DNA of 64,000 bases from assembly GCA_964472305.1 (NCBI GenBank), contig CAYYJR010000015.1, forward strand, positions 42,267 through 106,266, written 5' to 3'. Positions 1-7,883 of the stretch are shown in pieces (within the stretch, counting starts at the first letter, position 1; each line of letters begins with the position of its first letter). The DNA is from CAYYJR01 sp964472305. GTDB lineage: Bacteria; Armatimonadota; Hebobacteria; CAIYQO01. A model generated the notes under the pieces. The model was not told the DNA's origin. It did not search any database and saw nothing but the letters and a program-made list of their open reading frames with translations. Position numbers and translations under genes: made by a program.

Positions 1-690
1 AGTGAAACTCCACAACACGCCCGGATATAGCGGAATGCTGCACAGGTAGGTGGTCACGACCGGAAAAACACGGCGCATGCGCGCGACGGCGTCCTGCAAT
101 TCGTCGAGCATCACCAGCGGCGAACCGCTTTGCGTGACAATGATGCCGTCCTCACCCAGCGCGCGGCGGGCATCGAGGTAGAATTGCTCGTTGAAGAGAT
201 CGACCGCCGGGCCGACGGGATCGGTGGAGTCCACCAGGATGACATCGAAATGTTCCGCCGTCTCGCGCAGGTACTTCACGCCGTCACCGATAATCAACTC
301 ACCACGCGGATTCTCGAACGCGTCGCCGGCGATGCCGGGCAGCAGTTCGCGACTGACGCGCACCACTTCGCCGTCGATTTCCACCATAGTCGCCGTGACA
401 TCGGCATATTCCAGCACGCGCCGCAGCGCGCCGCCGTCACCGCCGCCGATCACCAGTACGCGGCGAGGTGCGGGGTGGGCCATCATCGGCACGTGAACGA
501 GCATCTCGTGGTAGATGTATTCATCGACCGCACTCGTCTGGCAGGCATCGTCCAGCACCAGCATGCGGCCGAAGGGCACGGTGTCCAGCACTTGGATATG
601 CTGAAAATCGGAGACGCCGTCATAGAGCAGCACGCGCACCTGCACCGATTGCTGCCAGCCCTGGCGATAGGGTTCAGCAAACGCCTGCAT
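1..690 (-). CDS. speE: Spermidine synthase-like aminopropyltransferase (3' part beyond window)
   Basis: Transfers the aminopropyl group of decarboxylated S-adenosylmethionine to a diamine-type acceptor in the cytoplasm. The 230 codons in the window run in frame to base 1, so the C-terminus (about 50 residues of a usual 280) lies outside. Family marks are the nucleotide-binding loop IGGGDGG (residues 81-87), the acidic VEID (103-106) and the catalytic DSTDP (154-158). The ATG at 690 lies inside the end of speD (17-bp overlap), so translation is probably coupled. Because the operon starts with arginine decarboxylase, the acceptor could be agmatine (giving aminopropylagmatine) instead of putrescine; sequence alone does not decide this. 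Confidence 0.93.
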   Translation of the reverse strand, partial: MQAFAEPYRQGWQQSVQVRVLLYDGVSDFQHIQVLDTVPFGRMLVLDDACQTSAVDEYIYHEMLVHVPMMAHPAPRRVLVIGGGDGGALRRVLEYADVTATMVEIDGEVVRVSRELLPGIAGDAFENPRGELIIGDGVKYLRETAEHFDVILVDSTDPVGPAVDLFNEQFYLDARRALGEDGIIVTQSGSPLVMLDELQDAVARMRRVFPVVTTYLCSIPLYPGVLWSFT

Positions 691-1075
691 ATACGCCTTC
701 CGCTTTCTGTGCCGGATTTTCATCGCCGATGATCAATCCGCGGTTCATCTCCATGACCTGCACGCGCTCCGGTTTAAAGTGGCGACGCAGCACGGGCACC
801 GCGCTGTTGGGATCGGTATGATGGCCGCAGGTGAAGACATCCACCGCGGCATACCCGTGTTCCGGCCAGGTGTGAATCATCATATGCGATTCGGAGAGAA
901 TCGCCACGCCGGTCACGCCGATCGGCGTAAAGGGATAAACCCGCAGATCGAGCAGGGTGGCACCGCACGCCTCGACGGTCTCCGTCATGGCGCGTTCGAT
1001 CACCTCGATGGAGTTGATGCTCTCGGCATCACACCCCCAGAGCTCCAAAATCAGGTGGCGACCAATTCGCTGCAT
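674..1075 (-). CDS. speD: S-adenosylmethionine decarboxylase proenzyme, prokaryotic class 1
   Basis: Makes decarboxylated SAM for the neighbouring aminopropyltransferase. The 133-residue chain self-cleaves between Glu62 and Ser63 (context LSESHMMIHT) to generate the pyruvoyl cofactor; His68 and Cys83 of the known processing/catalytic set are present at the same numbering as in Thermotoga SpeD. I chose the ATG at 1075 because GGAGG lies 8 nt upstream; an in-frame ATG at 1093 would overlap the preceding gene and has no better site. The gene sits 5 nt after pvlArgDC and overlaps speE by 17 bp, a compact three-gene polyamine operon. Confidence 0.95.
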   Translation of the reverse strand: MQRIGRHLILELWGCDAESINSIEVIERAMTETVEACGATLLDLRVYPFTPIGVTGVAILSESHMMIHTWPEHGYAAVDVFTCGHHTDPNSAVPVLRRHFKPERVQVMEMNRGLIIGDENPAQKAEGVYAGVC

Positions 1076-1080
1076 CGTTC

Positions 1081-1545
1081 CTACCTCCACCACAACACAA
1101 CGGCGGCAATCGCGCAGCCGATGCGCTCGACTTTGTGCTCGGACGAAAAAACTAACAGTTCGTCCAGCTCCATCCCGCGTTGGGCGAACCCTTCACGGAC
1201 CATTCGACTGACGGTGTCCTCTACTGCGGCACGCGAGCCACCGGTGTTCTCGAAGATCATCCCGTGACCATCCTTGCGCAACCCGATGCCGACTGCCGCG
1301 GCGACGATGTCGCCCGGCGTGTCGCTGGTGCGGATGGTATAGACCGTCGGCACCAACGCGCCCGGTTCCAGGTCCGGACGCTGTTGCAGCAACGCCGCCT
1401 GCGCCGGCACAATGCTGCTGACTTTAATCAGATTCAGATTGCCAATTCCTGCCTGCAACAGGGCGTTGTCGAAGGCATTCAGCTCGGTTACACCCTCCGC
1501 ATCCCCCGCGGTAGGCCAGATGCAATTCGGCGTCGTCCAGCGCAC
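1081..1545 (-). CDS. Pyruvoyl-dependent arginine decarboxylase
   Basis: Converts arginine to agmatine, the entry step of polyamine synthesis. The 154-residue product carries the self-cleaving Ser-Ser pair (S43-S44 in NLIKVSSIVPAQ) that yields the pyruvoyl group, and the conserved FENTGG and EHKVERIGCA segments. The frame is open further upstream to 1671, but that extension is low-complexity and crosses a terminator-like hairpin; the GTG at 1545 has GAGGAG 8 nt upstream and gives the usual family length. First gene of the operon with speD and speE. No agmatinase or N-carbamoylputrescine route is visible in the window. Confidence 0.9.
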   Translation of the reverse strand: MRWTTPNCIWPTAGDAEGVTELNAFDNALLQAGIGNLNLIKVSSIVPAQAALLQQRPDLEPGALVPTVYTIRTSDTPGDIVAAAVGIGLRKDGHGMIFENTGGSRAAVEDTVSRMVREGFAQRGMELDELLVFSSEHKVERIGCAIAAVVLWWR

Positions 1546-1560
1546 GGCACGCTCTCCTCG

Positions 1561-1594
1561 AAAAAAAATCGCCCTCGCGACTCCGCGAAGGCGA
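1561..1594 (-). terminator. Intrinsic-terminator hairpin in the leader of the polyamine operon (candidate attenuator)
   Basis: On the minus strand an 11-bp stem (TCGCCTTCGCG with CGCGAGGGCGA, one G-U pair, loop GAGT) is followed directly by eight T residues. The T run ends just before the Shine-Dalgarno GAGGAG of the arginine decarboxylase gene. A terminator between promoter and first gene is the normal layout of an attenuator or transcriptional riboswitch. Confidence 0.72.
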
Positions 1595-1765
1595 CACAGG
1601 CAGACGAAAGCACCACCCCCAAGCTGGCTCCAGCCCCGACAGGCCGGCGGCTGGAACTTCAGCCAACCCAAGTCAATGGTGCCTTACGTTCTTGTCCTTG
1701 TTGTACGCGTTGCGGACTCATAGGACGTCGCAACAGAACCCATGGTTGGGTTGCGACAAGCAGAT

Positions 1766-1771
1766 AGTATA
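1766..1771 (-). promoter_or_regulatory. Putative -10 box of the polyamine operon and start of a leader of about 215 nt
   Basis: TATACT on the minus strand, without a strong -35. The leader from here to 1546 contains a GTCGCAAC/GTTGCGAC inverted repeat (1728-1756), overlapping GGCTG/CAGCC and GCTGG/CCAGC hairpin possibilities at 1625-1665, and the terminator hairpin at 1561-1594. No known riboswitch consensus is recognised. Confidence 0.35.
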
Positions 1772-1872
1772 CAGAAAAGTGTTATGAAATGCTAGTAGTT
1801 GTCGGGAAAATCTTCCGTGGCTGACAAGGAACGGCGCTAGAATGGGTGACGAAACCCCTGGGAGGATGAATC

Positions 1873-2733
1873 ATGCACCGAAAATGGTTCACCGTGCTGC
1901 TGTTGTGCCTGGTGTGGTGTACGGGAGCGCTGGGTCAGGCGCTTGCACCGGAAGGTGAAATCGAAGGCATTCGTGAACTGACATATCGCACAATCGCCGG
2001 GAAAGCGCTGGCATTGGATGTTTTCCGCCCAGCGACACAAGAGGCACCGGTGCCGGTCATTCTCGTCATTCACGGCGGCCCCTGGCTGAGCGGCGAACGC
2101 GGCACGATCTATCCCCTCGCCCACCGTCTCGCGGCAGCCGGCTATGCCGTCGTTACCCCCGATTACCGACTGGCGCCGGAATATGTCTTCCCCGCACCGC
2201 TGGATGACTTGCGCGCCGCCGCGCACTGGGTGCGTGAACACGCCGAGACTTACCACTTTAACTTGCACCGGTTCTTCGTGTTGGGCGTCTCCGCCGGCGG
2301 GCAACTGGCCGACCTGCTGGCGCTGCAACCCGCGCCAGGCGCGCCGCCCGCCCGCGGCCTGATTACACTGGCGGCGCCGACCGATTTCACCGTGCGCCTG
2401 CCCAGCCTGAAAGCCGCGGTGGCGCTGCAGCTCTATCTCGGCGCGGATCGGGACGAACATCCCGATCGCTACCGCGCTGCCTCACCCATCACCTACGTCT
2501 CGCCTGCCAGCCCCCCGTCGCTCATCATGCACGGCGCGGATGATCCTTTCGTCCCACCCGCGCAATCCACGGCGCTGGCCGCGGCACTGCGCGCCAAACA
2601 GATTTCCGTCATCCTGCGCATCTTCCCGGGAATGGGCCACGAAATGCCGTCGCTGAATTCCCCGGCGGGACAGCAGATCGTGAGCAGCATATTGCTCTTC
2701 CTCGCCTCCGACGGCACGCCGGTTGAGCCATAA
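1873..2733 (+). CDS. Secreted alpha/beta hydrolase (esterase/lipase, HGGXW type)
   Basis: A 286-residue protein with a cleavable signal peptide (hydrophobic core about 7-20, GQA at the likely site), so it acts outside the cytoplasm. The hormone-sensitive-lipase/BD-FAE type oxyanion motif HGGPW is at 67-71, the nucleophile at S140 in GVSAGG, and the acid and base are D224 (HGADDPF) and H256 (GMGHEMP). The substrate is probably a small acyl or carbohydrate ester but is not determined. The start has GGAGG 7-8 nt upstream. It stands alone, divergent from the polyamine operon. Confidence 0.88.
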   Translation: MHRKWFTVLLLCLVWCTGALGQALAPEGEIEGIRELTYRTIAGKALALDVFRPATQEAPVPVILVIHGGPWLSGERGTIYPLAHRLAAAGYAVVTPDYRLAPEYVFPAPLDDLRAAAHWVREHAETYHFNLHRFFVLGVSAGGQLADLLALQPAPGAPPARGLITLAAPTDFTVRLPSLKAAVALQLYLGADRDEHPDRYRAASPITYVSPASPPSLIMHGADDPFVPPAQSTALAAALRAKQISVILRIFPGMGHEMPSLNSPAGQQIVSSILLFLASDGTPVEP

Positions 2734-2819
2734 TTATCCCGGCGGCCACCGGATTCCCCGCCATCCTGATGCTCGTATACACTTTCAACGCAACCCGCCG
2801 ATATTTGCGCGGAAAGCTA

Positions 2820-2848
2820 TTGACGCCGCCCGGCAATTTCCCTATACT
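2820..2848 (+). promoter_or_regulatory. Promoter of the tRNA-Trp/tRNA-Asp unit
   Basis: TTGACG, a 17-bp spacer and TATACT, located about 85 bp before the first tRNA; the transcript would start near 2855. The 2734-2819 stretch before it holds nothing else recognisable. Confidence 0.75.
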
Positions 2849-2932
2849 TATGCACGTTGCCAGGGGCGGTGCCCATCGGCGGGTTCCGTCGTGATCACTG
2901 TGGGCACGCTCTCACCGGCACGTTGTGCGCGT

Positions 2933-3008
<76 letters not shown>

Positions 3009-3029
3009 TACGTTCGTTGTGTTCGGCGC

Positions 3030-3108
3030 GGAGCCGTGGTGTAGCCTGGTCTAACACACTAGACTGTCACTCTAGAGATCGCGGGTTCAAATCCCGTCGG
3101 CTCCGCCA
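3030..3108 (+). tRNA. tRNA-Asp (anticodon GTC)
   Basis: Complete cloverleaf 22 bp after tRNA-Trp: acceptor GGAGCCG/CGGCTCC, anticodon stem CTAGA/TCTAG with loop CTGTCAC, T arm GCGGG/CCCGT with loop TTCAAAT, and encoded CCA. Probably cotranscribed with tRNA-Trp. Confidence 0.96.
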
Positions 3109-3186
3109 CCCCCTTCTTCCCCTCTTGTGAGAATTACTATGATCCTATCATTGCTGACCACCTTTCGCCGCGCGTGGAGTAGGCGC

Positions 3187-4332
3187 ATGTCTCTGCCAGC
3201 TCTCGTCGCGTTGCTGCTATTACCGTTGGTCATTCACGGTCAATCCGGTGAAGCGGTGGGCACGCTCGGTCCGATACTGGGCAACCTGACCGCCACCTCG
3301 GTGCAAATTTCCTGGCGCGACGGTACGCCGCCGGCTCACGGCATTTTGTACGCGGGGAAACGCTTTGCCGGCACAGAACAGGACGGCTATCGCCGGGTGA
3401 CGCTGGAACGCCTGACGCCGGATACCGATTACACCTATACCTTCGACAACGGGAAGACGAAGCGTGATTACACGTTTCACACTCCACCTGCCATGCCGAC
3501 CGCATTCACCTTCGCTGTCTACGGCGATTCGCGCACCGGCGTGGAGACACACCGCAAGGTGGTCGCCGCCGTGCAGCGGCTGCACCCGCGTTTCGTTATC
3601 AATACCGGCGATATTGTGACCAATGGCGAAAAGCTGGCGGATTGGGAGCCGTTCTTCGCCGCCGCTGCACCGCTGACGGGCAGCATGCCATATTATGTCG
3701 CCGCTGGAAACCACGAGAAGAATGCCGATGCCTTTTTCCGCTTGTTTCCCGGCGCACCAGGGCAAGGTGAGAAGCAGCGCGAGTGGTACGCGGTCACCCA
3801 TGGCAACCTGCGCGTGATCGTGCTGAACAGCACGCGCAATGTCGAGGTGCAGCGTGATTGGCTTGATCAATACCTGACCGCCCACGCCGGTGAGGCGCGT
3901 TGGACGGTGGTCGCCTTCCACTACCCACCTTTCTCATCGAGCAGTCGCAATGGGGATGCACAGATGCGCAAGGAATGGGTGCCGGTGCTCCAGCGCCATC
4001 GGGTAGATGCGGTATTCCTCGGGCACGACCATTTTTACGAACGCAGCGAGAACGATGGCATCCCGTATATCATCTGCGGCGGCGGAGGAGCGCCGCTGTA
4101 CGCACCCAACACAAAGCCCAATCCGCGACAGCGTTATGCAGAACGCACCGCGCATTACCTGCGCGTGGACGTGACCGAGACGTCGTTGCGCATCCGTATG
4201 TTCCGTCTGGACGGCACGGTCGGCGACGAGGTGCTGCTGAAGAAATCGACCGCGGTGAATCGAATCCGGGGACGCGGTCAGTCTGCCGCCGTGCCGACAT
4301 GCAGCACGATAATGCCGCCCAGCAACGTGTAA
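3187..4332 (+). CDS. Secreted purple-acid-phosphatase-like metallophosphoesterase
   Basis: A 381-residue exported protein: a signal sequence (MSLPALVALLLL...), a fibronectin-like N-terminal domain (roughly 25-105) typical of purple acid phosphatases, then a calcineurin-fold domain with the metal motifs GDSR, NTGDIV, GNHE and GHDHFYER. Predicted to hydrolyse phosphomonoesters or diesters outside the cytoplasm. The frame is open from 3139 (ATG) and 3127 (GTG); I prefer 3187, which has GGAG 7 nt upstream and begins directly with the signal peptide. Its last 55 bp overlap the end of the convergent menG gene. Confidence 0.85.
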   Translation: MSLPALVALLLLPLVIHGQSGEAVGTLGPILGNLTATSVQISWRDGTPPAHGILYAGKRFAGTEQDGYRRVTLERLTPDTDYTYTFDNGKTKRDYTFHTPPAMPTAFTFAVYGDSRTGVETHRKVVAAVQRLHPRFVINTGDIVTNGEKLADWEPFFAAAAPLTGSMPYYVAAGNHEKNADAFFRLFPGAPGQGEKQREWYAVTHGNLRVIVLNSTRNVEVQRDWLDQYLTAHAGEARWTVVAFHYPPFSSSSRNGDAQMRKEWVPVLQRHRVDAVFLGHDHFYERSENDGIPYIICGGGGAPLYAPNTKPNPRQRYAERTAHYLRVDVTETSLRIRMFRLDGTVGDEVLLKKSTAVNRIRGRGQSAAVPTCSTIMPPSNV

Positions 4333-4997
4333 TAGCGCACGTCGCACAATCCTGCGCGTCGCATGATATCGGCAACCTTGGTGGGATCGGGATAACGCCG
4401 CACTGATTCCGGCAGGTAACGATAGGCCGCCGGATCCGCGCCCAACAGGCGGGCGCACAACGCGGGCACGCGGAAAAAGTAACGGAAGAAGAGTTGCGCC
4501 AGCCACGGCGCGGTGGGCCGCGAAATCTCCAGCGAGACAATACGGCCGCCCGGCACGGCCACGCGGCGCATCTCGGCGTAGAGCGTATCCAGGCTGGCAA
4601 CATTGCGATTCCCGAACGCGATGGTCACCGCGTCGAACTGCCCGGCTGGAAACGGCAGTGCCAGCGCGTCACCCTGCACAAGGGCGATCTCCCGCCCTAC
4701 CCGCTCGCGCGCCGCCGCCAGCATCAACCCGCTGGCATCCAGCCCGATCACCCGCGCCCCGCGACGCGCCAACTCGCGCGAGACGTCGCCAGTGCCGCAG
4801 CACAGATCGAGACAGCGCGCGCCAGGTCCGATGTCGCACAACGCGGCCAGCCGCCGCCGCCACCCGCGATCCATCCCCAGGCTCATCACCCGGTTTAACA
4901 GGTCGTATCGGTAGGCGATGGCATCGAACATGGCACGATTCGTTCGCGCTTTTTCGCGCCGACCGGCATCGGTGGCGGGGTATTGCATGTCAGGCAT
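4278..4997 (-). CDS. menG: Demethylmenaquinone / ubiquinone C-methyltransferase
   Basis: SAM-dependent methyltransferase of the UbiE/MenG family, catalysing the C-methylation step in respiratory quinone synthesis at the membrane. The SAM-binding motif LDLCCGTGDVS and the family signatures YDLLNRVMSLGMDRGWR and EISRP are present; at about 240 residues it has the usual length. Starts at 5000, 4997 or 4988 are all possible; each overlaps or abuts the stop of the upstream kinase-like gene (4990-4992), suggesting coupling. Which quinone is used cannot be read here. It converges with the phosphoesterase gene. Confidence 0.9.
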   Translation of the reverse strand: MPDMQYPATDAGRREKARTNRAMFDAIAYRYDLLNRVMSLGMDRGWRRRLAALCDIGPGARCLDLCCGTGDVSRELARRGARVIGLDASGLMLAAARERVGREIALVQGDALALPFPAGQFDAVTIAFGNRNVASLDTLYAEMRRVAVPGGRIVSLEISRPTAPWLAQLFFRYFFRVPALCARLLGADPAAYRYLPESVRRYPDPTKVADIMRRAGLCDVRYYTLLGGIIVLHVGTAAD

Positions 4998-6099
4998 CAT
5001 CCACCTGCCAATCATCGGACGGGAAGCCGAACGCGGTCAACGCCAGTTGCCGTTCCGCTTGCAGCGCGGCCCGGCGCCCGGCACGCGTGGCCAGCGCTGG
5101 CGCGACACCCGCGCGCGGAAAGGCCGGCAGTTCGGCGCGCAGCACGTTGAAAAAAGTCGCGCCGAACGTTTCACCCGCGCGATTAGTATCCGTCGGACCG
5201 ACGTGCGGGACAGCGGGAATCATCAGATGCTCACCCCCACACAGCACCAGACTGTCGCGCGGTCCGTCGGTGATGGAGATAACCGGCACGGCCTTCGCCA
5301 GGCGTTCGCGACCGTCCAGATGCGCCCACTCCAGCGCGTTCAGCGTGAGGTAATGAATGCCGGCGGCGAGGTCAGCCAGCGGAACCGCGGTGTCGCTCAC
5401 ATTGCGCATGGCGGGCGCGCACATCACCGGTACATCCGTGCGCCAGCGAAGCACCTCCGCCAGTAGCGCGTTGGGTGCGCCGCAAAAAACCAGGGCTCCC
5501 GCATCGGCCACCAGCGCGTGGTCTTCCGCGGTCAAGCGCCAGCGCGTCATCGCCTGACGCACCCCAATGGCCAGCTTATCGCCGTAGGGTGAAAGCAGCA
5601 GCAGGCTGGTATCGCTGGCGCATTCCGCCAACAGCGACGGCACGGCAGGGATCTGATGGTAGGCCAGCGCGGCCAGCACTTCGCACCCCACCGCGTCCGG
5701 GGCGCCGCCCAACGGCATGCGCAACACACCGCCCAGCGCCTTCGCGTACCCCGCGCCCATGCCGCCCAACTGGCGATCGCAACGCACGGCGCCGAAAGTT
5801 TGCGCTACGGTCTGCCGCGTCTCACCGCCCAGCAGGCGCGCCAGCACCGGCTCGCACAGCGTACAGGTGACGGCAGGCACGCGCGCCGGCGCGGGATCGA
5901 TCATGAGCCGGTCGCCCGTGGGTCCCTGGATGCACAGCCGATCATCGTCGCGCGCGGTTACGTCGGCGGCGGGCAGGCTCTGATCGAGGACGTGCAGCCC
6001 GGAATCGTCGACTGCCTGCGCCAGCAACGGGCGGTCGACCTCCACCACCACGTCGAGATACGCGGGGCCGAAGACCAGACAGCGGTGGTCATTTCCCAT
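4990..6099 (-). CDS. PfkB/ribokinase-family sugar-kinase-like protein with altered catalytic motif
   Basis: A 369-residue protein of the PfkB fold. The N-terminal substrate motif is recognisable as GGMGAGYAKALGG (112-124) and the C-terminal signature as DTNRAGETF (304-312). In active PfkB kinases this reads DTxGAGDxF, where the Asp is the catalytic base; here Glu310 replaces it and Arg307 replaces the anion-hole Gly. A non-standard or lost phosphotransferase activity is therefore possible. It overlaps the GNAT gene upstream by about 11 bp and menG downstream, so the three form a coupled operon. The substrate is unknown. Confidence 0.75.
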   Translation of the reverse strand: MGNDHRCLVFGPAYLDVVVEVDRPLLAQAVDDSGLHVLDQSLPAADVTARDDDRLCIQGPTGDRLMIDPAPARVPAVTCTLCEPVLARLLGGETRQTVAQTFGAVRCDRQLGGMGAGYAKALGGVLRMPLGGAPDAVGCEVLAALAYHQIPAVPSLLAECASDTSLLLLSPYGDKLAIGVRQAMTRWRLTAEDHALVADAGALVFCGAPNALLAEVLRWRTDVPVMCAPAMRNVSDTAVPLADLAAGIHYLTLNALEWAHLDGRERLAKAVPVISITDGPRDSLVLCGGEHLMIPAVPHVGPTDTNRAGETFGATFFNVLRAELPAFPRAGVAPALATRAGRRAALQAERQLALTAFGFPSDDWQVDDA

Positions 6100-6619
6100 G
6101 GCGTTCCGGAATTGCCGCCAGCGATTCCAGCGGATCGGCCGGCGCCGGGGTGGGATTATCCAGTACTTGCCGTGTCATGGCAATTTCGGTGCAGTTGGAG
6201 AATTTCGGGCAGCGGATGCACTCGCTCCACACCTTGCGCGGCAGGGTGGCGCGATCGACCTCGACGAAGCCTTGCGCGCGGAAGAATTCCGGACGGTACG
6301 TCAGGCAGAACAGCGTGGCGACGCCCAATACGCGGGCGTCCTCGATGCAGGCGCTCACCAGTCGCTGCCCGTAACCCCGCCGTTGGCAGTGTTCGGCCAC
6401 CGCCACGCTCTTCAACTCGGCCAGGTTCGCCCAGTTGATATGCACGGCGGCACAGCCGACAATCTCGTCCTCTTCCTCGAGGATAACAAAGTCGCGAATA
6501 TTCTCATATAATTCGTGCAATGCGCGGGGGAGCATTTCATCGCGCTCGGCAAAGCGATTGATCAGCCGTTGCATCGATACCACATCCGCCACCCGCGCAC
6601 GTCTGAGCTGTGCGGTCAT
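6089..6619 (-). CDS. GNAT-family N-acetyltransferase (ArgA/YvbK-like)
   Basis: A 176-residue acetyl-CoA-dependent acyltransferase. The acetyl-CoA loop is QRRGYGQRL, and the fold continues through FFRAQGFVEVD. A C-terminal ECIRCPKFSNCTEIAM segment with three Cys resembles single-domain N-acetylglutamate-synthase-like GNATs. The ATG at 6619 is chosen although the frame is open to 6691, because an extended -10 (TGG TACAAT) ends 6 nt before it, giving a leaderless transcript. First gene of the GNAT - PfkB-like - menG operon; the biological substrate is not evident. Confidence 0.82.
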   Translation of the reverse strand: MTAQLRRARVADVVSMQRLINRFAERDEMLPRALHELYENIRDFVILEEEDEIVGCAAVHINWANLAELKSVAVAEHCQRRGYGQRLVSACIEDARVLGVATLFCLTYRPEFFRAQGFVEVDRATLPRKVWSECIRCPKFSNCTEIAMTRQVLDNPTPAPADPLESLAAIPERHGK

Positions 6620-6625
6620 AGGCGT

Positions 6626-6631
6626 ATTGTA
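6626..6631 (-). promoter_or_regulatory. Extended -10 promoter giving a leaderless GNAT transcript
   Basis: TACAAT preceded by TGG on the minus strand, 6 nt before the ATG. No room for a ribosome binding site. Confidence 0.6.
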
Positions 6632-6784
6632 CCAGAAAACGCGTGCGGACTGGTAGACGCCGTGCCGATGACGCGCCCGGCGGTCAACCATTGAGCGGCA
6701 GTGAGCTGTCCCGTGTTATCGGCACAGCGCACGCGACGCCCGACAGTTGACCGCCGGAAAATTCCCTACCGGGATGTCGCGCGG

Positions 6785-7804
6785 TTAGTGCACCGCCGCG
6801 GCCAGCGTGACCGGCTTGCCGGTCAGCACTGATTCGCGTTCTGCTTCCAGGATACGCACCGATTCGCGCGCGTCCAGCGGGGTGACCACGTCCGGGCGCT
6901 TGCCCTGTTCGATGCAGGCGAGGAAATACTCGATTTCACGGCTGTAGCCATCGCCTTCGGGCAGCGCGGGGGTGAACGCTTCGCCATCTTCGGGATAGAC
7001 CACCATGCCACCGCGCGTGGCGGCGAACTCTACGGTAGCCTTTTCCATGCGCACCAGATATTCCATACGGAAGGGGAACTTGGCTGGGTAGTTCCACCCG
7101 CCTTCGGCGGTGATGATGGCATCGTTGCCGTAGCGATAGCGGGTGTTTACCTGGCTGATGCCGAACGTATCGGCGACGCCGGTCGCTTCCACCTGCTCTG
7201 GCATGCCCCACACATAGGCGATGTAGTCGATGTCATGCACGTGCAGGTCCTGTATTGCACCGCCGCTACGGGCGGGATCGAGCAGCCAGTTTTCCGACGA
7301 CCACGTGGGCAGCGGCGAGAGGCGAGTGAAGGCGGCGGTGATGACGCGACCGTATTGACCGCCGTCGATCATCTCCTTCAACACCGCGTATTCCGGCCAG
7401 AAGCGAATGCAGTGCGCAATCATCAGCGAGCGGTTTGCCGCTTTGGCAGCGGCGATCACCTGGTCGCACTCCGCCACTGTCATCGCCATCGGCTTCTCGC
7501 ACAACACATGCTTGCCCGCCTCCAGCGCGGCGATAGCCACGCGGGCGTGCAGATAGGTGGGAAGGCAGATATCCACCACTTCCACCGCGGGATCCGCGAG
7601 CAGGTCGCGGTAATCGGTATACGCCTTCGCGTCAATCGGCTGGGCGTCGCCGCCGCCGATGTTAATGGTCACGTTACCGCGCCCCGCGGCGCGTTCAGGA
7701 ATCTTATCGCACAACGCGATTACGTTGGCGCTGCTCACCCGGCGATGGGTGCTCAGGTGTACGCTGGCGATGCCGCCGACGCCGATTATGCCGATATTGA
7801 TCAT
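6785..7804 (-). CDS. Gfo/Idh/MocA-family oxidoreductase
   Basis: NAD(P)-dependent sugar or inositol dehydrogenase type, 339 residues. The Rossmann motif GVGGIASVH is at the N-terminus and the EKP catalytic motif in CEKPMAMT; the dimeric alpha/beta domain follows. The start has GAGGTG 4-5 nt upstream. It lies 79 bp downstream of a sugar phosphate isomerase/epimerase gene on the same strand, a pairing common in carbohydrate or inositol catabolism. The substrate cannot be named from sequence. Confidence 0.9.
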   Translation of the reverse strand: MINIGIIGVGGIASVHLSTHRRVSSANVIALCDKIPERAAGRGNVTINIGGGDAQPIDAKAYTDYRDLLADPAVEVVDICLPTYLHARVAIAALEAGKHVLCEKPMAMTVAECDQVIAAAKAANRSLMIAHCIRFWPEYAVLKEMIDGGQYGRVITAAFTRLSPLPTWSSENWLLDPARSGGAIQDLHVHDIDYIAYVWGMPEQVEATGVADTFGISQVNTRYRYGNDAIITAEGGWNYPAKFPFRMEYLVRMEKATVEFAATRGGMVVYPEDGEAFTPALPEGDGYSREIEYFLACIEQGKRPDVVTPLDARESVRILEAERESVLTGKPVTLAAAVH

Positions 7805-7883
7805 CTTTCACCTCGCAGAGTCACGAACAGGTTGATGGCTTTCCCCGTGTCGGGCGATGCCGGGATTGGGGTTCGCCGCTTGC

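Noticed and set aside
1546..1671. N-terminal extension of the arginine decarboxylase.
   Set aside because: It would translate a terminator hairpin and T run, gives low-complexity sequence, and a GTG with a good Shine-Dalgarno exists at 1545.
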